Shown: in pieces, positions 41,851 through 52,648 of the stretch
How positions within the stretch are numbered: the stretch's first letter is position 1
How the letters are laid out: each line of letters starts with the position of its first letter
Source of the DNA: Gymnothorax reevesii
Lineage: Eukaryota; Chordata; Actinopteri; Anguilliformes; Muraenidae
Assembly (NCBI GenBank): GCA_029721435.1
Contig: CM056592.1
Location: forward strand, 35,227,611-35,291,610
Direction: 5' to 3'
DNA length: 64,000 nucleotides
Position numbers and translations under genes: made by a program
Notes under the pieces: model-generated
Seen by the model: the letters and a program-made list of their open reading frames with translations, nothing else
Database searches by the model: none
Told to the model about the DNA's origin: nothing

Positions 41851-43684
41851 CCTCCCTTTTTTCTGCAGTAGTTTTCTTCATTTCGCCCCTCCCATAATTC
41901 TTGGGAACTCGACAGTCCCGAGTCAGCGGACCTCTCGAAAACAATTTACTAGTATTGCTGATGTAGGAATCTGAAACGTACCAGCCTGGCCCACGAGCTC
42001 AGCATTCATTCGTTAATTCCACAACCACCAATTATTGTCTTCTGCGATTGTTTGAAAAGATTATGGTTGTTTTGCAGGACAAAGCAGAGTCATTTAAAAT
42101 GGTGTCTTCTTAGCAGTGCTTCTCTCTCAAGTATGCGCTTTTGTTGCATTTGTATTCCAACAAGAGATTTGTAGAAAAACAAAAAGCAAGCAAAAAAAAA
42201 CATGTATGTTACTTATGTATATACGAACACATATTACAAATTCTCTTTTATATATATTTAATCATTATCTCCAGTGGACTTATGCGTGTATTTGTTATAC
42301 TGATGATGTAAAGATGTACTGTGTATTTTGAGTTTATTGATTCAATATGTATAAAAAAAAATGTTTTTCGGCCTTAATGTATGTAGATTATTTCTACTTT
42401 TGTGTTTGTCACATATCCAAGGAACCGCTGTTGTTTCAAGTGTCGATATAAGGGTTGACATTTCAATGTTCAACAACGCAATTTAATATACTTCCTGTCT
42501 TTAATGAGTGGCCCTGCGTAAAGCTTTCCTGTTCTTTTTAGAAATCTCTCCCATTCTCTATTACTGTAATTCAGAAGAAAGTAAAGTAAGCGATTTTGTA
42601 TGTAATTTTTTCCCCCCGCTTTTTTGAAATCTTTGTGCGGTGAGTAATCTGCCTGGGACTCTGTTTGAAAGAGAGAGGCTAAAGTACATGGCGTTACATG
42701 CTAGCAGGTGGTGAAAAAGGGCGAAACGGTTGGAGCCGCGACAGAGGCCTTCTCAATCTATTAACTTCGCCCGGAGTTATTTGCCCAGGGTGATTAATAT
42801 GTTTGTCACTGTAGCTCTAGCAAACACTCTCTCCGGCAGCCTTGTTCGCTGCACGGAGCGCGTGCGGCTCTCTGTTCCATTCACTCAGTCCCGTGTACCT
42901 TTGCGGTGCTATTTCAGTATTTGTTTGTCAAGCAAAAAAAATTTTTGAGAGAATCCCTGGTGTAGCCGAGGAGCTGTTTTTTTTTTTTTATTTTTTATTT
43001 TTTCTACGTAGACAAGAGGGCCGCGTTATTGGCCGTGATTAGTATGCCTCTGCACATCTGTTTGTCTCTCCAGGGTGGTGTGGGGAACTACAAAGTGCTG
43101 TTAAAATTAAAGTCTTGCTTTATTTTCTTCTGAAGATCTATACAGTGCGGCGCATCTCTCTGAATTAGGGAGGTTCTGTCATGACAGTGGCCCCAGGACA
43201 CCTCTCTCTCTCTCTCTCCCCCCCCTTCCTGAAAATGTAGCCTGTGTGTCCATTTGTCTCTGCTCAGCATGCAGGGTGTCGCTTAGTTTACCATGGCTAG
43301 ATTTGTTTAAATCCTAGTGCTCCCCTTGCGTGATTATTATAACCTGTCTCTCTTTTGTCAAAAAGACAAGCAGACAGTTGGTTATTGTGTTTGAATTTAC
43401 GCCAAACTCTCCCTCCCTTGTAATCTTCATGAATGAGATGTTTTTGTCTGTGAAGTCTCGTGGGTTGAACTCCTCCTGTATGCTTAGCTTTATTTTCAAA
43501 CACTCTGTGATGCAGCGTTGTGCCCTAATGGGGTTTCGGACACGAGTATCGCCCTCGGCACTTTTTGCATGGCTAATTTGCTACATTCAACTTGTTTCAA
43601 ATCATGAGCTAACTTTTAAGTGTTACAGTGACCTACTGTCCGAACCCGTATTTACAAACACATGCCTATTTTTTCTATTTTTAG
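40206..43684. other. Sequence between proximal poly(A) site and candidate distal exon
   Basis: A/T-rich with no coding exon. It contains a (CA)n microsatellite (about 41814-41849), T runs near 42980 and a (CT)n/(C)n tract (about 43202-43227). One TGCATG lies at 43566, 113 bases before the acceptor at 43684. Confidence 0.5.
41814..41849. repeat. (CA)n microsatellite
   Basis: About 18 uninterrupted CA units. Confidence 0.95.
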
Positions 43685-44102
43685 TAAATAAAACAGAGAA
43701 TACAGTGTCGAGTAACGAAGGACATCATTGGGAAGGAACGGAAAACAACAAGAATGAAAGGGGGAGAAAAAAGCTTTGGACATACCAACGAAAACCGGGA
43801 AAAACAAAAACAACATAAAAAAATACTAAATAGACAAAGGGGATCCTTCTATCAAGGCTGACAGGGGCAGACGGACGGAACTGTGCCACAGCGACTACGT
43901 CGAAGCGAGCCAGAAGCGGGAGGGACGGTGGGGGTGAGCCTTCTCCCCCGATAGGAAGAGGAGAGAAGCTGAAACGTGGTCAGTTATCATAAAACTTTTT
44001 ATTTTTCTAAACTTTTTTAAGTTTATGATTTCCAAAAAAAAAAGTAGAGAAAAGTGTATATAATATATATGTATAAATATGTTTTAAAATAAAGGGAATC
44101 TT
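43685..44102 (+). other. rbfox3: Candidate alternative rbfox3 terminal exon starting with a stop codon
   Basis: A strong acceptor (long T-rich tract then TTTTTAG) is followed at once by TAA at 43685-43687. Exon I (33650-33728) ends in phase 0 after ATG. Splicing to 43685 would therefore end the protein ...SVGTM, as remembered for the canonical human RBFOX3. The sequence after the acceptor is purine-rich without a long plus-strand frame of its own. It ends with AATAAA at 44088-44093, nine bases before a run of 20 A. A TGCATG lies at 43566. Confidence is limited because the acceptor could be fortuitous. Confidence 0.4.
44088..44093 (+). terminator. Candidate polyadenylation signal AATAAA
   Basis: AATAAA precedes an A20 run (44103-44122) in an A/T-rich context (TATATAATATATATG upstream). 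It would end the candidate terminal exon that begins at 43685. The genomic A run could also be a retroposed tail, but no retroposed gene was recognised before it. Confidence 0.4.
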
Positions 44103-44122
44103 AAAAAAAAAAAAAAAAAAAA

Positions 44123-45599
44123 CACCAACAACTATGAAGCCGAATGTGGGGGGGCGGAGCTTACGGTGGCGTTAAGGGGAACCCGAGGCGGCTTCCTGTT
44201 CCTCTTTGTGCTGTTGGCTGCCCCGCCCTCTGGGTGCCTGAGGGAGGTGTATGGGATGGGGGAGGTGGGATAATTTGGCGTAGTCGGCAGCCAAACGCGA
44301 TTCCTACACCTCACATAGAGCGAGACCATGCAATATTGAAATTGGCTTCCAGAGGGCGGGACTGCAAGTCAACCTCTTCCTGTTGGCTGATGTCCGCGCA
44401 CTCCTTCTTCCTCCCCCTGTTTATGCATCGCTGGTGCGGAGGGCAGAACCACAGAGATACTTACTCCATAAGTTAGGGTCACAAATGGACTTCCAAACAC
44501 TCCGTTTACGAGTCCAGTTTCCTGTGGGCCGTTTCCCAGGCCGGCTGTCTCTGATTGGGCAGTGTCAGAGGTCAGCTTCCTGTACAGTACATCGAAGGCA
44601 CACTAGTGGACTGTGGTTCGGCTTATGCTCAATTATGAGTCAACTCCTTGTTGGTCCTGTGGTAGGTCAACTTCCTGTAAGTGGTAGCCTGCGGGAGATT
44701 TCCAGCAAGGCTTATAAAGAAGGGATCAGGTTATGCAACTGTTCCCTGATAGTGGTGCAGTGCCCTTCGGACAGAAGCTGGTCCGAACAGCACAGGGAAG
44801 GAGCTCTGTGCAGGTCTCTGAACAAGCCCTTCCGCCCAAGCCTTATGCAGTGCGACAAGCAGGCACGCTTCCTGTAGAAAACACCGACAGACAAGTGGCC
44901 CGACAGACCAAAAAAAAAAAAAAAAAACACTGAGACTTCGAAGTACTGGCAGTGTGGCAGCTCGGTACCGCAGCCTCATCCCACACTACCTTGATCTAAC
45001 ATCTGAGCGGCAGCATGTTTGTTTGCGGCCCTTCGGAGACCGAAAAGAAAAAAGCGAGTGCAGCAGAGACCTGTGAAACTCTGGAGGAGTTGTGCTATAG
45101 GATGGACCCCAGACATTAAATAACACATGAGCCGAGCTCGGAGGTGGAAATTTAATGGTGTCTCATCACCTCAGTCTCAGCCAGAGTCTCAGCGCTGGCA
45201 GTGCTAAGAGAGAGTGCTCAACCAGTGGTGGCCCAGGAATGAGATAAGAGCTTCCTCTTTCTGTCTAAGTCTGCTGGAGCTCCTCTTCGCAGTCCTGCCC
45301 TTCGCAAAGGGCGCAAAACTGCTGATAGTCTCTCCTCCTTCCTCTCCATTCCCTTTCTCCGGGATTCAGGGCAACTCGCGAAAGGACAAAGCTCATCATG
45401 CATTTAGTACCAACACAGCCGACTGTGGGAAAGAAACCCTTCGTCCACTTTCACTGGAGTATTTATTAAAAAAAGGAAAGAGAGGGCCGAGTTCGGTCGT
45501 GTTCTCCTCCGCTTGAACTAGCTAGCGCAGTATGGGGAAGCCTCCGCTACCGGGAGTTGCATTGCCGAGATACATCAGGTAGCGCGGCTCAAGCCCAGC
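44123..45599. other. Non-coding stretch with repeated TTCCTGT words
   Basis: No supported gene. TTCCTGT occurs six times on the plus strand between 44193 and 44875, followed by a run of A (about 44910-44927). The remainder is unremarkable. Confidence 0.5.
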
Positions 45600-47940
45600 G
45601 CTACCGAAGCATTATGTCATGGTGTCGTTGTTAAGGTGGCTGTGCTGTGTAGTTAACCGCTTGTGTGCATTGTGTCGGGAGGGTCGACAAATTACGAGAG
45701 ATCGGAGCTGTCTGCTCGAGATCGTCACAGAAATTCTGCCATCCATCTTAGAAACGGACCTTTTCACCTGCTCGAGGGGGAAGATGGTAAGATGGACACC
45801 CAATTTAGTCGAAGGGTTGCAAACAAAAGTTTTATTATAGTCTATTACCTTTCTATTTATATGGAACTCTACTTTAGTGACATCCTTATATATATCTAAA
45901 CGTTGTACTAATAACATGCTGCTGAGCATGGTCGAAAGTCAATTGTAGCCATTTACTAATGTTGTATTATTGTATTACAAGTAAGAAAAAATATTTATAT
46001 ATATCTATATGTGATTTGCAACCCCTCAAGAATACTTTTACCTTAATAGTTCTGGTGGAGGTAATGAAATGTAATTGTCAGCAGGACTTAATTCGCTGTA
46101 AACGTTCGGAGGGATTTTTACTTGTGTGGCGTTCTTTTCCTGTTTGTTTGTTTGTTTGTTCCTTTGGTTCAGCTATTGAATGTACTTTAGACTCTTGGAC
46201 TTCTTATGTAAATGTTCTTATTTTTTAAAAAAAAACAATACTCTGTAAATGTATGTACATGCTATAACTTACCTATGCCATGATGCTGAGCCTGTGTGTC
46301 TTTGAGGGGGAAACCATGGCGTGCAAAGTGAAACTCTGGGAAACCAGTCGACTGTTCTTTAAACCGATTGTGAGCGCAGCAGACAGAGGATTAGAGTCAG
46401 TCCTTCTTCACAGGAACAGGAGAAAAATACATGCAATCTTTATTTAATCAGTAAGAACGGCTCGTACAGGCATCTGAAAGAGGATATATCGAACAAAGAG
46501 AACACAGTGTTCTGGATAGTAGCTTAAAAAAAAATCAATTGAAAATATGTGGATTTTCTCTCATGAAGTAAAATGTAGGTACACGTGTATCACTCTCCCG
46601 AAATAGAGCAAAAAACCTGAAGGGTTAGTGGTTGAGAATTGAAGCAGCTCATCGCATACACACAAACTTGCATTTTGATCCTACAAAAGGAAAGTCATCG
46701 AGTTCATTATAGATAACACACAGTAGTTGCAGAAATCTTTCAGAAGCCTTGGAACACCACCCGCTGCTTAGGACTCAGGTGTATCTATTGGCGAAGCGAT
46801 GCTCTATCTTCCATGAATTACAATGTAAAACAACGGAAAAAAACGACACTGCTTCTAGATGCTGCGTTCTTGCTCTCCGGACATTTTGGTTAGTTTTTTA
46901 TACAACACTCGGCAGTCCACCACTGATCGATTGTTAGTCTATATCCTCCGAAAAAAGTACAGGCTTTCTGGCCTTTCTGTCCGAAGGCCCTTTGGCTCTA
47001 AGCACGTCTATTTTTAAGTGTGATTGCGTCCAAGCACTGGAAGGGAAGCTCTAAGCTCACAAGCTTTGGTCATCTCATTCTAAAGATTCAGGGACAATGG
47101 ACCATTTGGCCACTGCTGCACTTAACAGAACTGAGTATTAAAACTAAAAACAGATGTCAGTTTACAGAGGTCCGGACCCTCTGTTTGTGTGTGAGTTTGT
47201 ATGCGTTTTTGCTTTGTTTTGGTTTCCTTTTTTCACAGAGACAGATTTTGTCTTAAGACGTGTGTCCTGTCCATGCTTCCAGCCCACATAAGATGTTAAT
47301 TAAAAAAAAGAAAAGAATTGAATAGGACCATTCTGCCTGCAGTGTCCAGTTAGGCTTTCGGCCTTCTTTTAAAGGCTTCTTAACCTCACCCCGCCCCCCC
47401 TCCAATCCCCGCCCTCAAGCCCAAGCCCATCCAATGGCAGTTCCCTTGAGCACAAAGGTTTGTTTGAGTGGCATGTGAGTAGGCAGCCCTGGTGAAAGAC
47501 TAACCTCCAGTTCAGTTAATGTGTGCTTCCAACCTCGGCTCCTGTTTTCTATTCCAGATGTACATAAACCCCCTTTCTTTCCTCGTCTCCTCTCTGAAAC
47601 TCTTGTACTATATACCAGAACCCCCTCTTCATGTGCTCTTGCTGTCTCTGCGCCAACATCAAAAATGTTTCTATGTTTTTCTTTATCTTATTTTGCAACT
47701 GTTCCAGTTAAGTATAAGTGAAAAAAATATGAAAATAAAGAGCTATATCGAAAAACGAAAGATTAAACTTCTGCTGTTCTAGCTCTATACTCTTATTTGT
47801 ATTTGTTTTCTCTTTACGTATGCCTCTAATGTGCTTCAGACGAACAGTACTATTTATTATATCATTATATTATTATGATTATTATTATTATTACCATTAT
47901 TATGATTATTAATAAATATTTCTTTCTTCATTTAGACTCC
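45600..47940 (+). other. UTR-like A/T-rich block with AATAAA signals, gene not assigned
   Basis: The stretch has no supportable coding exon. It looks like 3' UTR sequence: A/T-rich, ATGTAAATGT/TGTATGTA motifs (46205-46260), and AATAAA at 47734 and 47911, the second inside an ATT-rich repeat (about 47855-47925). It could be a distal extension of the rbfox3 transcript or plain intergenic sequence. Confidence 0.3.
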
Positions 47941-47999
47941 TTCGTGTTTTTGTGGTTCATGGGTTGAGCTGTGAATGCAATGTACAGTGTTAAAGAGAC

Positions 48000-49344
48000 A
48001 ACAGAACTTCACTGTGGATAAAAAGGTTTTTTCACTAATTCAGCAACTGTATGTCCAAAGGTAGAAAGGCCTACTGTGGCGAATTGAGGATTATGTTTGC
48101 ACTCTGTCTGTTTGCTACACATTTCCCTCTCGTCGTGAGATGCTTGTTTTTATATACAGGAGAGGACTGGAGTGGAAATGGACGCCGGCCCAGGCCGCGC
48201 TGTGGTTTGTTGAATTTGCAGCTCACCCTTGGGATGTCAATGTAGGTTCGGCCCAGGAGCCGCGGGGAGAGCGAGGGAGGACGGGGTTCTGATATCCATT
48301 TGTCTTCAGTCCCCCCAGAGACGCAAGACGGAGTATATCTGTCTGTCTCCCCGGCGATCATTTACCTAAACAAAACAAATACGCCATCGATCCCCCAGCC
48401 CCCCCAAAAAAAAAACGAGGATATGCTAACGGTAACAAACAATGCCCGCTTCTTCAAAGCATTGATCCCGTCGCCCTCCACTCTGTCATCGCCTCTTATT
48501 ATGCTCACCAGTGTCCGATGTGACCCAATGCACCGCTCGACCAGTTCCAAACACCAACCACGTAGAGGGTTGTGTTTGGCCTGAGAGCAAATCCAACATT
48601 GCTCCGCAGTCAGACGAATTCAAATACATTATCTAGAGGCAAGTGGCGGCTTCCGTTGCTATCGCTTAAGCACCGCTATGCCGCACGACATATACAAACA
48701 AGGCCCGTTTCCCTCCCTGAAAACAAATGGTGGTACCTTCATCCAAGGCCAGGCCTTTCCAGTTTACTGCAGAAGAGCTCACCTTGAGTTATTGCGGGCG
48801 GCCATGCTCTAACGAGACAGCCGGCACTTCAGCGAGCAGCCTTTAGCTAATGGCATTAGCCACACCAGATTAACCGGTTTCACTTGACTGCAGCTCTCCT
48901 CTCTCCCCTTTCATTCGGTACGCGAGGATACGCTGGCTGACTGCAAGGAAATGGCCTCATCATTTAATTCCCGATAATAAACCAGATTAACCACCCCTCA
49001 CTATATTAGCCATCTTTTCCGTTACTGGCATTATCCAGCCCAATCAGTCCTTCTAATGGATGACAGGTGCGCAGAGAGATGGCTGTTAACTTGGCACGAC
49101 AAACTTGGCCTTGGTTTGGAATGGGTTTGCATGCGCTGACTGATACCCAAGGCGTACGACAGAGGGACAGTACTGCTGTGTGACTGTCGCTCGTCAAATC
49201 TCGTCGGACAGCACGTGAGTTGGTGTGAACCGCAAACATGGTTGCGATTTAGGAGTCTCCCATTATTTCAGTTTGTCCCTACTGACAGGAGGCTAATGCT
49301 AACAGGGACTGCACTGAAGTGCGAAGTGAGACTCAATTTTTTTA
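48000..49344. other. Intergenic or downstream sequence, no gene seen
   Basis: Unique sequence without a supportable exon. The part at about 48790-49060 has several TTAATT/ATTAGCC/GATTAACC pieces and may be conserved non-coding DNA. It ends at the Tc1/mariner-family remnant. Confidence 0.5.
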
Positions 49345-50309
49345 CAGCCCCAATTCCGAAATAGTTGGGACAAAGTGTAAATTGTGAATAAAATCAAAAC
49401 ACAATGACTTTCAAATCTCACCAGCCTGTATTTTATTCACAATAGAACAGAGATAACATAGCAAATGTTGAAACTGAGAAATTGTACAATTTTATCCACA
49501 AAATGTGAAATTTGGACTGGTCAGACCACAGGACACTTTGCCACTTTGCGACAGTCCATTTTAAATGAGCCTTGGTCCACAGAATACGGCGGCACTTCTG
49601 GATCCTGCTCAACAATGGCTTCCTTTTTGCATGGTAGAGATTTCGGTGGCTTCTGTGGATGGCACGGTGAGCTGTGTTTACAGACAGTAAACTTCTTGAA
49701 GTATTCCTGGGACCATTTAGTAATGTCAATGACAGAATCATGCCAGTGAGTGATGCAGTGGCGTCTCAGGGCCCAAAGATCACCGGCATCCAGTGAAGGT
49801 CTTCGGCCTTATCCCTTACGCACAGAGATTTTTTCAGTTTCTCTGAATCTTTTGAGGATGTTATTCACTGTCGATGATGAGACCTTCAAAGCTTTTGCAA
49901 TCTGACATTGAGGAACATAGCTTTTAAAGTATTTTTTACACAAGCTACTTCTGAAAGACTTCTGAGAGACTCGGCCTCTCTAAGACATCCATTTAATGGC
50001 CAATCATGTTACACACCTGATGCCAGTTAATGTAAATACTTGCTAAATGTTCTTTCAGCTGATTCTCTTATATATTAATTGCTTTTTCAGCCCTTTTTTG
50101 CCTGTGTCCCAAATTTTTTGAGATGCGTTGCAGCCAGGAAATTTGCAATAAGCTCATTTTGTGGATAAATATGTAAAATGTCTCAGTTTCAACATTTGAA
50201 ATGTTATCTGTGTTCTTTTGTAAATGACATATTGGCTCATGTGGTCTGAAAGTCATTGCATTTTTCTCACAATTTACACTTCGTCCCAACTTTTTTGGAA
50301 TTGGGGTCG
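49345..50309 (-). mobile_element. Internally deleted Tc1/mariner-superfamily element (ISRm11-like fish family)
   Basis: It is bounded by TA (49343-49344 and 50310-50311). The terminal inverted repeats CAGCCCCAATTCCGAAATAG and (reverse complement) CGACCCCAATTCCAAAAAAG both continue into TTGGGAC(A/G)AAGTG. The minus strand holds a transposase remnant (about 49741-49480) with KWQSVLWSDQSKFHIL, the first-aspartate block of a DDE transposase. Parts of the N-terminal DNA-binding region are recognisable near 49990-49800 by their usual order. The middle and C-terminal catalytic parts are missing, so it is non-autonomous. The family name is from memory. Confidence 0.7.
49480..49741 (-). pseudogene. 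Tc1/mariner-type transposase remnant
   Basis: Minus-strand frame with NTSRSLLSVNTAHRAIHRSH, HAKRKPLLS, then KAHLKWTVAKWQSVLWSDQS and KFHI. This is the region just before and at the first catalytic Asp (in WSDQSK). The frame then runs into element sequence without the second Asp or the final acidic residue. Broken and inactive. Confidence 0.65.
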
Positions 50310-51063
50310 TAGTTGGCGCACGCAATTTTCTAAACACGCAACTATTTCTGGAATGTTTTATGTAAAGTGTTTTCTAAAACGTGGAACAGCTAGGGGTTTT
50401 ACGCATTCCTGCGATGGGAGTTGTTTTTGAATTGCGATATGATCCAGGCACACAAGCAAAAGCACTCTGTGGGGGAACACAGGGTCTATGGACGTGTCTT
50501 GTCACCCTCCCTTCCTGCTTCTCTGGGACCGTAGCCCAGGGGTTCATGGGAAATTCTGACACGCAAACAAAAGAAGACAAAAAGTTCCCCCTTTCCTCCC
50601 GGGAGGGGCTATTAAGACGGCGCACGGCTACGGTGTATTGTTGAGCTTGTGTTAATTACACATGAATATCACATGTTACAACAAGACTATCATTTCATCG
50701 GTGCTCGACGTAAAAGAAAAATTGGCAAAGCATTAATACTAATCACTGGTGCGGTAAATTAATTTTGGATTGCTTCTCTGGGTTAGTACAAAATTGTTTT
50801 GTTGAGGGGGAAAAAAGAGATTAAGGTTTTAATTATACTTGGTAATTCTTGCCACAAAGTAAATCCCCTTTAAAAATTGTCGCGTTTGAAGCAGCCAACG
50901 TGGAATGCGTCTCATCTCGCGGTGGGGTTATTAAGAGATAGTGTGGCAGGTTCTTCCTATTTTTCAATTTAAAAAGCCCCAGCTCCACTTTCAAAAAATG
51001 AAAAATAAGTCTGTCTTACCGCAACATTTTATCTTGAATGAAGACTTGAAACACTTATTTATA
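50310..51063. other. Spacer between two transposons
   Basis: A/T-rich unique sequence with no gene or clear repeat seen. Confidence 0.5.
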
Positions 51064-52646
51064 CAGCTCCCTCCATAATTATTGGCACCCCTGGTTAAGA
51101 TGTGTTAAAGCCTTAAAATAAATTCAATTTTTTATTGCAGAAGCATACTCTCACACTGAAAATTATACTAAAATGTAACCTTCAACTCAAGTGAATTTTA
51201 AGGGAAAAAAATCCCTGACTAAGAAACAATTATTTTTCATATAATCACCTGTTCCACAATTATTGGCACCCCTAACAATTCCTAGGAAATAAATGTAATT
51301 GAAGTATTTCTGTCATTTCTACAGTAGTTTACAAAGTTGATCAGAGTATCTAGGAACATTTCATTAGTAATTCATCACTTCCTGTTTCCCTGGGATATAA
51401 ATATGATGTGATACAGAGGCCATTTCTCTTATCCACTCTTCAACATGGGAAAGACAAAGGAACACACCATTCAAGTAAGGCAGATGTGTATCGCCCTTCA
51501 CAAGTCTGGCAATGGCTACAAGAAAATAGCCACTCGCCTGCACCTGCCCATATCTACTGTCAGAGGAATCATAAAGAAGTTTAAAACAACTGGAACAGTG
51601 GTAAACAAGCCCAGACGAGGACGCAAGGTTATTTTGCCACCACCTGCAGTGAGGAGGATGTTAAGAGAAATAAAAAGTTCTCCAAAGCTCACTGTTAAAG
51701 AACTGCAACAAATGGTAACATCGTGGGGTCACAAAGTCTCCAAAACAACCATCAGGCGCTATCTACATGCCAACAAGCTGTTTGGGAGGCATGCATGGAA
51801 AAACCTTTTCTCACCCACAATCATAAACGAAATCGTCTGCAGTTCGCTAAGCGGTACTGGGACTTCAACTGGGACCGTGTGCTTTGGTCAGATGAGACCA
51901 AGATAGAGCTTTGTGGCAACAAACACTCTAAGTGGGTCAGGCGGAACACAAAAGATGAGTATGCAGAAAAGCACCTCATGCCCACTGTGAAGTATGGGGG
52001 AGGATCGGTGATGCTGAGGGCCTGTTTCTCTTCCAGAGGCCCCGGGAATCTTGTTAGGGTACGTGGCATCACGAACGCTTTGAAATACCAGGACATTTTA
52101 AATCAAAATCTGGTGGCCTCTGCCCGAAAGCTGAAGATGGGTCGTCTCTGGATCTTTCAGCAAGATAATGACCCGAAACATGTGGCCAAATCTACACAGA
52201 AATGGTTCACCAGACACAGAATCAAGCTCCTCCCATGGCCATCTCAGTCCCCAGACCTCAACCCCATTGAAAACCTGTGGAGTGAGCTGAAGAGGAGAGT
52301 GCAGAGGAGAGGACCCAGGTCGCTGGATGATTTAGAGAGATTGTGCAAAGAGGAATGGTCGAAGATTCCTCTTTCTGTTTTCTCCCATCTTGTGAAACAT
52401 TATAGGAGAGGATTAGGTGCCGTTTTGTTGGCAAAAGGGGGTTGTACAAAGTATTGACATCAGGGGTGCTAATAATTATGGCATATATGATTTGATGGAA
52501 AAGAATTATTTCTTAATGTGGGATGTTTTTCCCACTGAATAAATGCACTTTCATTAAAGGTTGGATTTTCATTGTGGTCCTATATTATTTAGAAAAAACT
52601 TTAATTTATTAGAAGCTAAATTAGCTAATAATTATGGAGGGCGCTG
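51064..52646 (+). mobile_element. Tc1-like transposon, near full length (1583 bp)
   Basis: The ends CAGCTCCCTCCATAATTATT and (reverse complement) CAGCGCCCTCCATAATTATT are inverted and flanked by TA (51062-51063 and 52647-52648). Internal repeats of the same core (ATTATTGGCACCCC near 51260, its complement near 52464-52480) give an IR/DR organisation with termini of roughly 200 bp. A single transposase frame region (51445-52457) fills the centre. The high integrity of both ends suggests a fairly recent insertion. Confidence 0.9.
51445..52457 (+). pseudogene. Tc1-like transposase with one frameshift
   Basis: Starts MGKTKEHTIQVRQMCIALHK at 51445. An N-terminal paired-type helix-turn-helix region (about residues 1-115) holds STVRGIIKKFKTTGTV and KPRRGRK. 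The catalytic core follows: first Asp in LWSDETK, second in QQDNDPKH, Glu in PDLNPIENLW. The 34 residues between the second Asp and the Glu give the DD34E signature of Tc1. The frame breaks near the A run at 51799-51803, where the first frame (to 51906) goes off and the second carries the rest to the stop at 52455. The break is consistent with loss of one base in the homopolymer. Other reading-frame damage is not obvious. Confidence 0.9.
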
Positions 52647-52648
52647 TA

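Noticed and set aside
43330..43818. 162-codon open frame overlapping the candidate terminal exon
   Set aside because: It crosses the strong acceptor at 43684, shows no domain, and becomes Lys/Asn/Thr-rich in the purine-rich UTR-like part.
44103..44122. Processed pseudogene tail (A20)
   Set aside because: No intronless gene copy is recognisable upstream and no target-site duplication was seen; the AATAAA of a terminal exon explains the context as well.
44383..44877. 164-codon open frame after the possible distal poly(A) site
   Set aside because: Low-quality composition, overlaps the TTCCTGT array, and no family recognised.
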